Below, one piece after another: positions 32,527 through 41,794 of a DNA stretch of 64,000 nucleotides; position 1 is the first letter of the stretch; every line of letters begins with the position of its first letter. The position numbers and the translations under genes were made by a program. Source of the stretch: Nitrososphaerota archaeon (GTDB taxonomy: Archaea; Thermoproteota; Nitrososphaeria; Nitrososphaerales; UBA183); the NCBI GenBank assembly GCA_029785235.1, contig JAFMAA010000001.1, forward strand, positions 62,001-126,000. Direction: 5' to 3'. Below the pieces are notes generated by a model that saw nothing but the letters and a program-made list of their open reading frames with translations, was not told the DNA's origin and searched no databases.

Positions 32527-35505
32527 TTAGACGGTGACGGAGATTGATGTAGATACTGATACGGGCAGGTTACCCGTGGTGAAGACGAAGATGCTCACAG
32601 AGTAGGTGCCGCTCGCGAGGCCTACCGGCTCCGCGATGAACACCGACTGCGTCACACCTGCCCCGACTGTGAGGCTCCCTGTCCCGATGCCCACCGTCTG
32701 GCCGGCGCCGTTCTTATAGACGGCGAAGACCACGACGCTCTGAGCGGTCGGGTTCAGGTTGGTGTACGACGCGCTGATGCCTGAGAACGAACCTATCGTC
32801 GCTGATTGTGGGGTGCCTGAGACCACGAAGGACTGTGCGAACGGGACGGTCACGTGGACGGTCAGCGTTTGGCTGCTGTTCACGTTGCCCGCTAGGTCTG
32901 CCGCGCTCAGTGCGATGCTCCAGTTCCCGGTCGTGAGACCGGAGATGGTGACACCGTACGTCACGCTGTGCCCGACGTTATTGGTGCCGGACACGCTGAC
33001 CGACAGGGTCTGCGTGGCTGAGGTCTGGATGTTGGTCGCCACTGCGCTGACGCTGGATGAGTTGAGGTCACCCAGACTGTCGGTGATCGTGGCGGTTACC
33101 GTCGCTGGCGAGGAGATGTTAGCGTTGGGGACCGTCACGAAGTTGACGCTCGGAGCGCTCGTGTCGACGAGCACCGAGTAAGTCCCTGTCTGTGCGGTGT
33201 TCCCATTGCTGTCGGTGGCGTTGAACGATATGGTGTGCAGACCCGCGCCAATGTTGACCGCGATTGCCCAAGTGACCTGGTTCGCCGTCTCTGACGAGCA
33301 ACTCGACAGAGTCCCTGCAGTGTAGCAGACCGACGCGATGGTCGCTGCTGCCACGCCGGTGGTCGGATAACCGATCGAGGCGTTCGCGCTGCCGTGGAAT
33401 ACGACAGGCGTGCTATTTGCATAGATCACGCCGGACATTGGAAGCGGTGAGCTGACACCTATTGTTGGATTCGCGCTGACCACGCCGATGGTCGTTTCAC
33501 CGGAGACTGCCTGCCCTGCGACCACGCCAGTAGCGGTGATCTTGGCGGTCCCTAGTGTCGACGGAGCGGTGTAGATTACCGCACCGAAGGACGACCCTGT
33601 GGTGGAGTGGCCTGCAGTGATGTAGACGTTTGTCGCTGAGAGGAGACCCGTAGACGCCGCCAGGTTCACCTGGAGCGTGTTGGCATTCGCGGCGAGCGTC
33701 ACATCGTTCCCGTAGGCATCTACCAGGGTTACGTCGAGGTAGAGCGTCCCTGAGGAGACGGTGTTGGTCGCTGGGCCGCTGAAGACCGGCGGGTTCCCTG
33801 ACGCGTAGTAGTAGGCGTTAACCTTGAACGAGGCCGCGGGGCCTGCTGCTGTTGTTGCCTGCGGTACTGTCCCGGTTACGTTGGCTAGGTCGTGGGTCGG
33901 CGCGGCGTAGGTGGGCGCGGTCGCGTTCATCGTGAACGTGACTTCGGCGCCTTCCAGCGTGTCGACCTTGAAGGAGGTTTGGACCATCCCTGAGCTGTTG
34001 GTGTCTAGGGTGATGTATTGGAGTCCGTTGGAGAAGGTACCCACGTAGGCACCGTCACCCAGCGTCACTGCGCCGGTTCCTGGCAAGTCCAGGGCGATGT
34101 TCACTGGAACACCCTGCTGGACTGTAGGGAGCGTGGCGTAGACGCTGATTGAAGAGCCCGCCGTTGGAGCGGCGTTGCTGACGGCCGGGGTGGGCGACGT
34201 CGCTGAGAAGGTCCCTGTAGTCGCTGTCCCGCTGTTACCGGCTATTGTAAAGGCGGTAGCTCCCGCCCCATAAGTTCCGCTTATGGTGGCGCTGAACTGA
34301 CCGACAGAACCATAGACGCCGGACTGGAAGTAGTTGTACGGGAGGTCCCCGCTGACCGCGCTGCCGGTGCCGTATGGCGTGGCGATGCACGCGGCGTTCG
34401 TTGTGCAGCTGACGGTTGAGGGGAGGTTGGTGGTGTCGAAGACGCCGCTTGCCGAGAGGGCGGTCAAGGAGACCGAGCTGACGACGAGGTTGGCTGTGTT
34501 GAAAGCAATCGAGTTGCCGAACTTGTCGGCGATCGAATAGGTGCCGCTCGCGGCTGCGAGTTCAGCACCGGTGAAGGTAGTGTGGGTCGTTGGCGAGGTG
34601 TTTGTGGTAGTCCCTTGGGTGCTGAGGTAGTTGCTGGATTCGCCGCTTATGAGGAATGTTACCTCTGAGGGCGCACCAGGTCCTGTAGCTATACTGCTCG
34701 GGGCTGGCGTGATTGCGGTGCTGGTCCCGGCTGACGCCTTTATGGCTGAGGGGCCATCGGCTACCGTGTCAGTCGGCTGGAATGTCGTGCTTGCGACACC
34801 TCCGTTCGCGCTAGCTGCAGTCACCCCCGTTGTGGGAGAGACTGTGCCGTAGGTGGACGTCACCGCCCACTCAATCGGCACGCCAGCGTTGCCGAGGTTG
34901 TTCGTTGTGGTGAGGGTCACCGTTGGGTTGCATGCGGGCGTACCTGCTGTGTAGGTCCCGGTCACGCAAGAGTCGGTGGCACCGTATGAGATTGCGAGAG
35001 CCGCTGAAGCGCCGACGGAGTACAGCTTCTGGGTCGGTCCTGCGTAGTACGCGGCCGAAGAGCCGTCCTGAACCGTCGTCGTCACCGTCCCGGTTATCGC
35101 GTTGGCGGTAGACGGAGCGGGGGCTGTCGCGATGCTGAAGAAGTCAAATGTGGTGACGGATGCCCCCGGCGAGAGCGCAAGCGTGCAAGACACGCTAGAC
35201 GAGGTCGAGTGGCAGCCATAGTCTGAAGTTTCGTAGTTAGCTGTCGAGAATGTCCATCCCGACGGCGCTGTGATCGTCAAGGCCGTGAGAGCGTAGGCGT
35301 TGCTGCTCGGGTTCGACACCGTTATCGCCTCCGAGGCAGAGCCAGACACTACGTTCTGACTAAGTGTGACAGTTGGGGGAGAGGCGTTCGCGGCGCTCAC
35401 CGGCGTCACCAAGGGCACCAGGATGAGTAGAGCCGAAAACGCTAGGAGTGAGAGTAGAAGTCCTGAGCTAAATTTTCTTTGATACGCATTCGTAGGCGTA
35501 TACAT
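32527..35505 (-). CDS. Large secreted beta-rich protein, candidate S-layer lattice protein (SlaA-like)
   Basis: This 992-residue protein has a signal peptide (about 10-38, ending VSAAN) and no other membrane segment. The rest is Thr/Ser/Val/Gly rich, full of predicted strands and carries numerous N-x-S/T sequons. Repeating Ig/Big-like units with patterns such as LDVTLVDAYGNDVTLA and WAIAVNIGAGLHTISFNATD can be seen. The last 95 residues form a domain shared with the protein at 31187. A very strong TATA box precedes the ATG, fitting high expression. Because it lacks an anchor but is followed by an anchored coiled-coil protein, I read it as the S-layer lattice subunit. Identity with any known S-layer protein is not shown. 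Confidence 0.8.
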   Translation of the reverse strand: MYTPTNAYQRKFSSGLLLSLLAFSALLILVPLVTPVSAANASPPTVTLSQNVVSGSASEAITVSNPSSNAYALTALTITAPSGWTFSTANYETSDYGCHSTSSSVSCTLALSPGASVTTFDFFSIATAPAPSTANAITGTVTTTVQDGSSAAYYAGPTQKLYSVGASAALAISYGATDSCVTGTYTAGTPACNPTVTLTTTNNLGNAGVPIEWAVTSTYGTVSPTTGVTAASANGGVASTTFQPTDTVADGPSAIKASAGTSTAITPAPSSIATGPGAPSEVTFLISGESSNYLSTQGTTTNTSPTTHTTFTGAELAAASGTYSIADKFGNSIAFNTANLVVSSVSLTALSASGVFDTTNLPSTVSCTTNAACIATPYGTGSAVSGDLPYNYFQSGVYGSVGQFSATISGTYGAGATAFTIAGNSGTATTGTFSATSPTPAVSNAAPTAGSSISVYATLPTVQQGVPVNIALDLPGTGAVTLGDGAYVGTFSNGLQYITLDTNSSGMVQTSFKVDTLEGAEVTFTMNATAPTYAAPTHDLANVTGTVPQATTAAGPAASFKVNAYYYASGNPPVFSGPATNTVSSGTLYLDVTLVDAYGNDVTLAANANTLQVNLAASTGLLSATNVYITAGHSTTGSSFGAVIYTAPSTLGTAKITATGVVAGQAVSGETTIGVVSANPTIGVSSPLPMSGVIYANSTPVVFHGSANASIGYPTTGVAAATIASVCYTAGTLSSCSSETANQVTWAIAVNIGAGLHTISFNATDSNGNTAQTGTYSVLVDTSAPSVNFVTVPNANISSPATVTATITDSLGDLNSSSVSAVATNIQTSATQTLSVSVSGTNNVGHSVTYGVTISGLTTGNWSIALSAADLAGNVNSSQTLTVHVTVPFAQSFVVSGTPQSATIGSFSGISASYTNLNPTAQSVVVFAVYKNGAGQTVGIGTGSLTVGAGVTQSVFIAEPVGLASGTYSVSIFVFTTGNLPVSVSTSISVTV

Positions 35506-35531
35506 TTATTTTCAGGGTTGCGGCCAGGATT

Positions 35532-35542
35532 CTATATATAAC
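35532..35542 (-). promoter_or_regulatory. Strong TATA box of the surface-protein operon
   Basis: GTTATATATAG on the minus strand is centred about 30 nt before the ATG at 35505. It is the longest alternating TA tract I noticed in the window and predicts a strong leaderless promoter for the S-layer-like pair. Confidence 0.7.
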
Positions 35543-36009
35543 CGTAGTGGACAAATGGTCTACTTTCGCGCAGACTATAGGAGAAAAGCGCCGCCCTACG
35601 CTCTTTCGAGGAATAGGAGGCAGAACCGAACGAATCGAGCGGCCAGAAGAGAGGAACGCCGGTATTGGCCGCTGCCGGCCGACCGCCTGGCTGCTGCGGT
35701 TCGCCAGGTTCGCCGTTTTATGCGGAACATGGGGTCCCCGGCTTGCCTTTGACCGATCCCCGGAAGATGGGCACTAGAGCCAGCACCCAATCAGGTTAAA
35801 ACACATCCAACATCAGGATGGCAGGCATATTGCTGGCCGCGAATCTGCTCAGGAGCGAAGGTGAATTCACCCGGATTGCAGGCGGGAAGGGAATCGGTGC
35901 CGCGGGCAGGACGTCGCTACTTGAGAGAGGGCGCCCTGAACCCCCTCGGCGGGCCAGCCTCAAGGTGAGCTAGACGGCTTCGCCATTCTACGCGGGCTAC
36001 ATCCTCTAC
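35543..36009. other. Intergenic stretch without recognised gene
   Basis: About 470 nt lie between the divergent surface-protein operon and the membrane glycosyltransferase-like gene. A 51-codon ATG frame (35818-35973) ends in a TAG that is in frame with the next gene, but it looks non-coding. The region holds no RNA gene that I can fold. Confidence 0.45.
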
Positions 36010-37797
36010 TTGGCCTCGGTTCTTGTTCCTGGGTACGGCATTGGGGAACTCGCCGGAAGATGGAAGGGAGGGGACGACCTCATCCACCGGATCGGGCATT
36101 CACTCGGCTACGGGCTAGCTGTCGACACGGCGGTCTTGGTCATAGAGACCACCGGTTTCAGATTTGGTGGAATCGCCCTCGTGGGGCTGGACGTCTACTC
36201 TCTCTATTTCCTCGTCGCCCTCGGAGCCGTCATGTACCTGGTGGCGGTCGTGCGAAGGCGGAGGGTCGCAGGGTTGCCTAGGGTCGACAAGGAGTCGATA
36301 GGCGTCCTTGGATGCGTGGCGGTGATCGGCGCCATCGCTTGGCTCTATTTCGTGTCCTATCCGATCTTTCCTCGGGACTACAACCCCGACTTCATAGCCT
36401 TGGTGGGCTCCCCTCGCGAGCTGATCAGTGGCACCCTGACCTCCATCCCCAGGTTAGTGCTTTACGGCGCGGGATACTACCAGACCGCCGCTGCGTTCCT
36501 AGCCGTCGGCTCTACGGGGATTCAGACAGCCCAGGTCTCGATGTCCATCCTGGCAACCCTGTCCCCCACCTTGGTGTATGCGACGACGCTCAGTCTCACT
36601 GGCGACAAGCGAAGCGGGTTGTTGGTCACGGCGATCTACTCCCTGTCAGGGAGCATCTGGACGCAGATGGTGTTCGTGGATGGCCTTTATCCGAACTTCG
36701 TCGGGACTCTGCTCGAGCTCGTCCTCTTGGTCACGTTCATCGACCTCGCCAAGAACCCCCGCAGCCGTTCGCTCTGGCTGCTTTCGGCGCCAGTCGTCCT
36801 AGCCGCATACTTTTCGCACTATTCGGTTCTCTCTGTCTTCGGTACATTCGCGATCCTGTCGTTGGCCCTTGCGATGATGAGGAGCCCGCAATTCAAAGGG
36901 ACGGCTGTCGCAACCATCGCATTCCTTATCCCCGGAGCTCTTGGCGCCCTGGCGTTCAGAAGGCAGCTCGACTTGGCGCTGGTCATCTCTTACACCAGCG
37001 GCGCCCCGCAGCCGCTGACCACCTATCTTTCGAAAGCGCTCAGCTTTCTGCCGTCTATAGCCTACCTTGCATTTGACGTGAGGAATGACATCGGGTTTCT
37101 GGCCGCCATTACGTTGTTGGCCTTCTCGTTGTACAGAGGGTACAAGCGCAAGGATTACGCCATTCTCCCCTTCGCCATCTGGTTCTTCGCTTTGCTGATC
37201 GCCTCCCCACAGGACTACGCTGCTTGGAGGTTCGAGCTCGAAGCGATAATGCCCTTGACGATACTAGCCGGGTACGGGCTGAACTCGATGATACCGAGCA
37301 CAAGGGCTCGCAAACAGGCGAGATTGAGGAAAGGCGACCCCTACAAGTTCGCCGCCGTGATGTTCGTACTCCTCTTCCTGACCCCGATAGTTGCTACTGG
37401 ATGGGCGTCATCGTTCACGCAGAGCCTCGCGCTAGAGTCTGGCAAACAAGCGACGGTACAGTCACAGGTCAACGCGACCATGACCTGGCTCGAGGAGAAC
37501 ACACCCCCTTCCTCGTCTTTTCTTTCGGTCACAGACCCGACTTTCTTGTACTCGGCGCTTCAGATAGGGCATAACTGCACCTATGAGTACATGGGGAACG
37601 AGACCCAGGCTATCTCCTATGCCAGGTCCAACGGCCTCTCCTACATCATCGTCACCAAGCACGATGTGTTCTTCAGCCAGGTCTTGCAGCCGGCCAACGA
37701 CTCAGCCCCGTATCTCCCATGGTTCACGTACAAACCTACCGCTGGCGTGACTTTGGTCTATTACAATCCTAACGTCCGGGTGTTCCAAGTGTCCTGA
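36010..37797 (+). CDS. Multi-pass membrane protein, probable GT-C glycosyltransferase; N-terminus uncertain
   Basis: This 595-residue protein has about twelve membrane helices and a C-terminal outside domain of about 110 residues (with NCTYEYMGNETQ sequons), the plan of GT-C or GT39-type glycosyltransferases using lipid-linked sugars. After the second or third helix, the outer loop FPRDYNPDFIALV has an acidic residue where GT-C enzymes have the catalytic one. The TTG at 36010 is the first usable start, but the frame is open and hydrophobic for 12 further codons (FYAGYILYLASVL) back to a TAG at 35971. The first helix may thus be cut short or start at a non-standard codon. Its neighbours are surface-protein genes. 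Confidence 0.7.
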   Translation: MASVLVPGYGIGELAGRWKGGDDLIHRIGHSLGYGLAVDTAVLVIETTGFRFGGIALVGLDVYSLYFLVALGAVMYLVAVVRRRRVAGLPRVDKESIGVLGCVAVIGAIAWLYFVSYPIFPRDYNPDFIALVGSPRELISGTLTSIPRLVLYGAGYYQTAAAFLAVGSTGIQTAQVSMSILATLSPTLVYATTLSLTGDKRSGLLVTAIYSLSGSIWTQMVFVDGLYPNFVGTLLELVLLVTFIDLAKNPRSRSLWLLSAPVVLAAYFSHYSVLSVFGTFAILSLALAMMRSPQFKGTAVATIAFLIPGALGALAFRRQLDLALVISYTSGAPQPLTTYLSKALSFLPSIAYLAFDVRNDIGFLAAITLLAFSLYRGYKRKDYAILPFAIWFFALLIASPQDYAAWRFELEAIMPLTILAGYGLNSMIPSTRARKQARLRKGDPYKFAAVMFVLLFLTPIVATGWASSFTQSLALESGKQATVQSQVNATMTWLEENTPPSSSFLSVTDPTFLYSALQIGHNCTYEYMGNETQAISYARSNGLSYIIVTKHDVFFSQVLQPANDSAPYLPWFTYKPTAGVTLVYYNPNVRVFQVS

Positions 37798-37965
37798 ACC
37801 CCGCACGATGGGGCGGTGCCTCCGCACGTACGCCGCAAGCCCCCGGGGCATCTGGGGAGCGCTTGTTTGGGAGCATGGATGATTGATGCGGAAGAGGCAA
37901 GCGACATCGAATGACCTCTTTGCCAAGACATTCTCTTCGTCGGTGCTCCTTGGCCCGAGTCCTGT

Positions 37966-38553
37966 CTACGAGATGGTGATCTTCCCTGAAATCTGCGTAC
38001 CAATTATAGAAAAGGTGGATGTGCCGGCGGTCTGGAAGACCCAAGTGAACCCCTGCCCAGGAGCAAGCGCGAAGTCCCCGACCCCCCCTACGCTCAGCGT
38101 CACGCTTGTTGTCCCGGTGTTGACCCACTCCACCGGGGTGACCGAATGGAGGGCTGCGGCCTCGGTATCATTGAATCCTTGCTGCGAGACCCCTATGACG
38201 ACTTTGATCGGCGTGTAAATCCCTACGGCGTAGGCTGTCTTACCTGACTCGAGCACCAGGCTGTGCTCAGGGGGGGTGACGTACCATTTGACCTGGGGGA
38301 AGGTGACAGTATACGGGCCTTGGGTCATAGTAGCGTTGTAGGGAGTAAGGACGCTGTTTCCATCCACAGTGGCCTGGACTCGGATTTCGGACGTCCCACC
38401 GCTCCCGTTCTCCAGGTACGCGTTCACCACGAGGGTCCCGGTGCCCGGACCCACAGAGGTGACCAATGCGTAGAACACGGCGGCTCCTACTATGACAATA
38501 GGCACCATGAAGAGAATCGTCCCGATCCTTCGGCGGCGTGATGCACCTTTCAA
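37966..38553 (-). CDS. Membrane-anchored protein with degenerate cupredoxin-like domain
   Basis: This 195-residue protein begins with a basic stretch and one membrane helix (about 10-34), so the remainder is outside. The last 60 residues, PVEWVNTGTTSVTLSVGGVG then FALAPGQGFTWVFQTAGTST then a closing strand, follow the pattern of plastocyanin-like cupredoxins (VxWVN, LAPGxxFxxxF, PGTY). The Cys and the His residues that normally bind copper are absent. It is therefore more likely structural than an electron carrier. The first 100 outside residues are beta-rich and unrecognised. The start is TTG at 38553. Confidence 0.7.
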   Translation of the reverse strand: MKGASRRRRIGTILFMVPIVIVGAAVFYALVTSVGPGTGTLVVNAYLENGSGGTSEIRVQATVDGNSVLTPYNATMTQGPYTVTFPQVKWYVTPPEHSLVLESGKTAYAVGIYTPIKVVIGVSQQGFNDTEAAALHSVTPVEWVNTGTTSVTLSVGGVGDFALAPGQGFTWVFQTAGTSTFSIIGTQISGKITIS

Positions 38554-39181
38554 ATGGAATTCGGCCTCGCGAGACGTCCCCTTTGGAACATGGTAAGCAG
38601 CTTTCCAGATACCCTTCCCGAACGCCAGAAAAACGTTATCGAAGAGGGTGGTCCTTCGGGGTCACCCGACATGCTGGGTCTTTTGCGCGGCTGTAGAGGT
38701 TCGAAGGGGCGAAGAATCACCGTGAGCGGCATAGCTCAGAAGGCAGATGCCCTCCGGCGGTTCTCTGCCGAGCACTGAGCCGTATGTAGTCGCGGCATTC
38801 TGGACGCGCCCGCAGGTCAGTTGGACCAGGTCGCGTTGTCTGCTGCCTTAGGAATTGACTCAGTTTCGATGGCAGAACAACATATGCTTCTTCGGCTGTC
38901 GCAGACAGGCGCTTGGGAACGCGACTTCCATCTGGTATCTGGGCGAGGTATCTGGGGTAGAGCTACCCTCCCAATGCGGTGTCGGGGATACTGCTGGACG
39001 ATTCAACGCTCTTCGTTTTGCATCCAGTTGCCGCGTACGCCGCCCTTCGGTGTAACCTCCAATGCGAGCACAAGATTAGGAGCGGGGACGGAACTCAACC
39101 GCCTTGGTAGCGGACCTCTTGTGACGCTTGTCTGCAGTTCCCGGCCAAGGGAGATATATGGGCAGAGGAGAGCGCCCCTTC
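38554..39181. other. Intergenic stretch without recognised gene
   Basis: About 630 nt contain short open frames in several registers but none with convincing composition, family similarity or start context. GAGATATATG at 39151-39160 is the TATA box of the GT2 gene. The other 590 nt are unexplained and could hold an untranslated RNA. Confidence 0.45.
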
Positions 39182-40084
39182 ATGGACGTCACAGTGCTCA
39201 TACCAGCTCACAATGAGGAGGGCACGATAGCGAAGGTCATCGTAAAGGCCAAGGAGCACTCGAACCGAGTGGTAGTCTGTGACGACGGGTCCACCGACAT
39301 GACCGGGAGGATCGCTGAGTCTCTGGGAGCCGAAGTAATCAGAACCTCGCACAACCTTGGCTACGGAGCCGCACTTTCGACCCTTTTGACAAGGGCCAAG
39401 GAAATAGGAGCGGGCGTCGTGGTGACGCTCGACGGAGACGGGCAGCACGACCCCGACGAGATCCCCATAGTGATAGAGCCTTTGCTCAAAGGAGAGGCAG
39501 ACATAGTGATAGGCTCGCGGTTTCTGGCCGGTGACCGCAAGATGCCGAGGTATAGGACCGTGGGGATAAAGGCGATCACAGGCCTCTCCAACAGTGTGGG
39601 AGACCTCAAGGTGTCAGACGCACAGTCGGGGTTCAGGGCGTACGCCCTCGACGCAATCTCATCGGTCTTACCTACTGAGCTCGGCATGGGCGCGAGCACC
39701 GAGATCCTTCTTAAAGCAAGCCGGGCAAGCTTAAGGATTGTCGAGGTCCCCATCAACGTGTCATACGAGAAAGGGGCAAGCAGGAACCCTGTCTATCACG
39801 GGGTTGAAGTCGTCTTTGCGACCATCAAGCACGTATCGATACTCCATCCGCTGATCGTCTATGGTATCCCAGGGTTCGCGTTCATGTTGTACGGGTTGTA
39901 TCTAGGATCGAACGCTCTACGTATCTACGAAGACGTCCACAAGGTGATAATCGGCACAACGCTAATTTCGATGGGAGCCATCCTGGTCGGGCTCATATTG
40001 GCCATTACAGCGCTGATAATCTGGATCATGATATCAGTGGTGCGGAGCCCCCTGTATCAAGCCGGGCGCACGACGCCTGCTTAG
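39182..40084 (+). CDS. Family 2 glycosyltransferase, dolichyl-phosphate sugar synthase-like
   Basis: This 300-residue protein transfers a sugar from a nucleotide donor, probably to a polyprenyl phosphate. The GT-A motifs are VTVLIPAHNEEGT (residues 3-15), CDDGSTDMT (about 37-45), the donor and metal motif LDGDGQHDPDEI (about 83-94) and the acceptor block SGFRAY. Two C-terminal membrane helices (about 225-245 and 260-290) resemble archaeal DPM1/AglD-like proteins. I chose the ATG at 39182 because TATAT at 39155-39159 is 25 nt upstream. It is likely to supply lipid-linked sugars for the membrane glycosyltransferase at 36010. Confidence 0.9.
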   Translation: MDVTVLIPAHNEEGTIAKVIVKAKEHSNRVVVCDDGSTDMTGRIAESLGAEVIRTSHNLGYGAALSTLLTRAKEIGAGVVVTLDGDGQHDPDEIPIVIEPLLKGEADIVIGSRFLAGDRKMPRYRTVGIKAITGLSNSVGDLKVSDAQSGFRAYALDAISSVLPTELGMGASTEILLKASRASLRIVEVPINVSYEKGASRNPVYHGVEVVFATIKHVSILHPLIVYGIPGFAFMLYGLYLGSNALRIYEDVHKVIIGTTLISMGAILVGLILAITALIIWIMISVVRSPLYQAGRTTPA

Positions 40085-40169
40085 GGTCACATCAGGGGCG
40101 CATGGTCCTCCACTCACACCGAGCGACCCGGACTTACGCCAACCTTTTCGCGAGGAAGACGCGTCATCG

Positions 40170-40219
40170 CTGGCCGAGCGGTAACCGGGCCCCTGGAAGA
40201 CCTGCCCGGTCTCGGCCAG
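40170..40219. repeat. Two-part inverted repeat, 50-nt bulged hairpin
   Basis: CTGGCCGAG (40170-40178) is the exact complement of CTCGGCCAG (40211-40219). Nested inside, ACCGGGC (40184-40190) is the exact complement of GCCCGGT (40204-40210). Only the left side has a five-base bulge (CGGTA), and the terminal loop is 13 nt. The sixteen G+C-rich pairs would make a very stable RNA stem. Confidence 0.75.
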
Positions 40220-40403
40220 GGCCGACCGCGTATCGCCAAGGTGGGCCTGAAGCATGAGTGGTACCGCTCCTCTTCTGGGCGTCGATGAAAACGGACTCTA
40301 CGAGGTCCCATTGGACCAAGAATCGAAAGTTCAAGGGCGGGTTTGATCACGACGCTGTAAGATGGGAGCCGTGGGACAGTCAGGCTGGCCCGGCGAGCGG
40401 CGC

Positions 40404-40413
40404 AAAATTATTA
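40404..40413 (+). promoter_or_regulatory. TATA box of the MFS transporter
   Basis: AAAATTATTA is centred about 29 nt before the GTG start at 40438, consistent with a leaderless transcript. Confidence 0.6.
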
Positions 40414-40437
40414 TCAGCAAGGCTGACTGCGTCCTGA

Positions 40438-41742
40438 GTGCGTGCGACCGACCCCGAGCCAGGCTCGCACGTCAAGAGCGTCACGCTCCTCGCCACCATT
40501 GGAACCGTCGCCGAGTATTATGACTTCGCGCTCGCGGGTGCCTGCGCAGCGCTTGTCTGGCCATTCGTTTTCTTCCCCTCGTCTAGCTCCGCGGCAGGCT
40601 TCGCTCTCTCCTTCGGGACCTACGGCTCCGCCTTGCTCTTCCAACCAGTTGGCGCCGCATTGTTCGGCCACCTGGGGGACCGGCGAGGAAGGAAGCCGTC
40701 GCTTGTCCTGACCCTCTCCCTGATGGGTATAGGGTCCCTCGGGCTCGGACTGGTCCCCAGCTATGAGGCTATTGGGGCGCTCGCGCCGCTGCTCGTGGTG
40801 GCCATGCGCGTCCTTCAGGGAATCGGATTCGGAGGAGAGCTGTCTGGGTCCGCGACTTGGGTGGCCGAAGCTGCCGCTGACACCAATAGGAGGTCGTTCT
40901 GGACCGGGTTCCTTTCTGTGTCGCGCACCGCTGGTGCCCTGCTCTCCTTCAGTATGTTCTACGCTGTCTCGGCTGTACTGCCTCGGGCAGAGTTTCTCGG
41001 GTCCGGGTGGAGGCTCCTCTTCATAGGGGGGGCGGCGGCGCTCCTTGTGGGCGTCGTCGTAAGGTACAGATTTACGAGGGACATTTTGTACTTGGAGGCG
41101 AAGGCCAGGAACGCACTGGTGAAGGCGCCTGTCATCTCCGCAGCGAAGAAGGACTGGGGGACCATACTTGCCCTGGGGGTGTCCACCACTGGGTTCCTGT
41201 CCATCATCCTCGTGATGCTCCAGTCCTTCTCTCTGAACTATCTGACGAAGGTGGGGGTCGGCGTCACCTTCGCTGCCGAACTCTTGGTGTTGGGGAGGAC
41301 GCCTGAGCTTGTCGTAACTCCTGCGGCCACGCTCCTCGCGGACAGATTTGGGAGAAAGGCCACCCTCATCGCAGGAGGGGTAGCATGTCTTATTCCCATC
41401 CTACTGTTCTATCCTCTCCTTCACACATCTTCAGTGGGGCCGGTAGTGCTAGGATTCGCCCTCCTCGGGATCAGCTCATCGTTTGGCTATGCGAGCGCGC
41501 CCGCCCTCTTCGCGGAGTCCTTTCCGACAAGCCATAGGTTCTCAGGGGTCGGGCTCGCCTACAACATCCCGGTTCTGGTGACGGGGTCGCTGACGACCCT
41601 CGTCATACCACTTTACATCGCCGCTTTTGGGGGCGCAGTTGGCGCCGCCAATTATGTGGCAATCACTATATTCGGGATCACCGCAGTCTCCATCGTGGCA
41701 GGACTGGTAGTGCACGAAACGAGGACCGCCGATATGCACTGA
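40438..41742 (+). CDS. MFS transporter, metabolite:H+ symporter type
   Basis: This 434-residue secondary transporter has twelve membrane helices. The MFS signature between helices 2 and 3 is HLGDRRGRKPSLVLTLSLMG (about 80-99), with a second copy, LADRFGRKATLIAGG, in the other half. Both, and the N-terminus TIGTVAEYYDFALAGA, fit the metabolite:H+ symporter family (ShiA, ProP and KgtP relatives), which takes up organic acids, shikimate or osmolytes. The start is GTG with a TATA box at the right distance. It converges on the PaaK-like ligase gene with 52 bp between stops, suggesting it could import that enzyme's acid substrate. Confidence 0.9.
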   Translation: MRATDPEPGSHVKSVTLLATIGTVAEYYDFALAGACAALVWPFVFFPSSSSAAGFALSFGTYGSALLFQPVGAALFGHLGDRRGRKPSLVLTLSLMGIGSLGLGLVPSYEAIGALAPLLVVAMRVLQGIGFGGELSGSATWVAEAAADTNRRSFWTGFLSVSRTAGALLSFSMFYAVSAVLPRAEFLGSGWRLLFIGGAAALLVGVVVRYRFTRDILYLEAKARNALVKAPVISAAKKDWGTILALGVSTTGFLSIILVMLQSFSLNYLTKVGVGVTFAAELLVLGRTPELVVTPAATLLADRFGRKATLIAGGVACLIPILLFYPLLHTSSVGPVVLGFALLGISSSFGYASAPALFAESFPTSHRFSGVGLAYNIPVLVTGSLTTLVIPLYIAAFGGAVGAANYVAITIFGITAVSIVAGLVVHETRTADMH

Positions 41743-41794
41743 CGCCAAGGATGGCCACGCTGAGAGCGTCCGCCTGTCGGCGATCACTGGGGAC

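Larger units (their letters stand above)
40085..40437. other. Intergenic stretch with a large hairpin
   Basis: These 353 nt carry no convincing gene. They contain the two-part inverted repeat at 40170-40219 and the promoter of the MFS gene at 40404-40413. Confidence 0.5.

Noticed and set aside
38700..38800. tRNA-like GCATAGCTCAGAAGG segment
   Set aside because: No complementary acceptor strand, T arm or usable anticodon stem follows.
38821..39216. 131-codon open frame upstream of the GT2 gene
   Set aside because: It overlaps the GT2 promoter and start, has mixed low-complexity composition and no start context.
40164..40290. tRNA-Ser(GGA) gene
   Set aside because: TGGCCGAGCGGTAA and CTGGAAG look like D and anticodon elements, but no D-stem partner, anticodon stem, T arm or matching acceptor strand can be found even with introns allowed.
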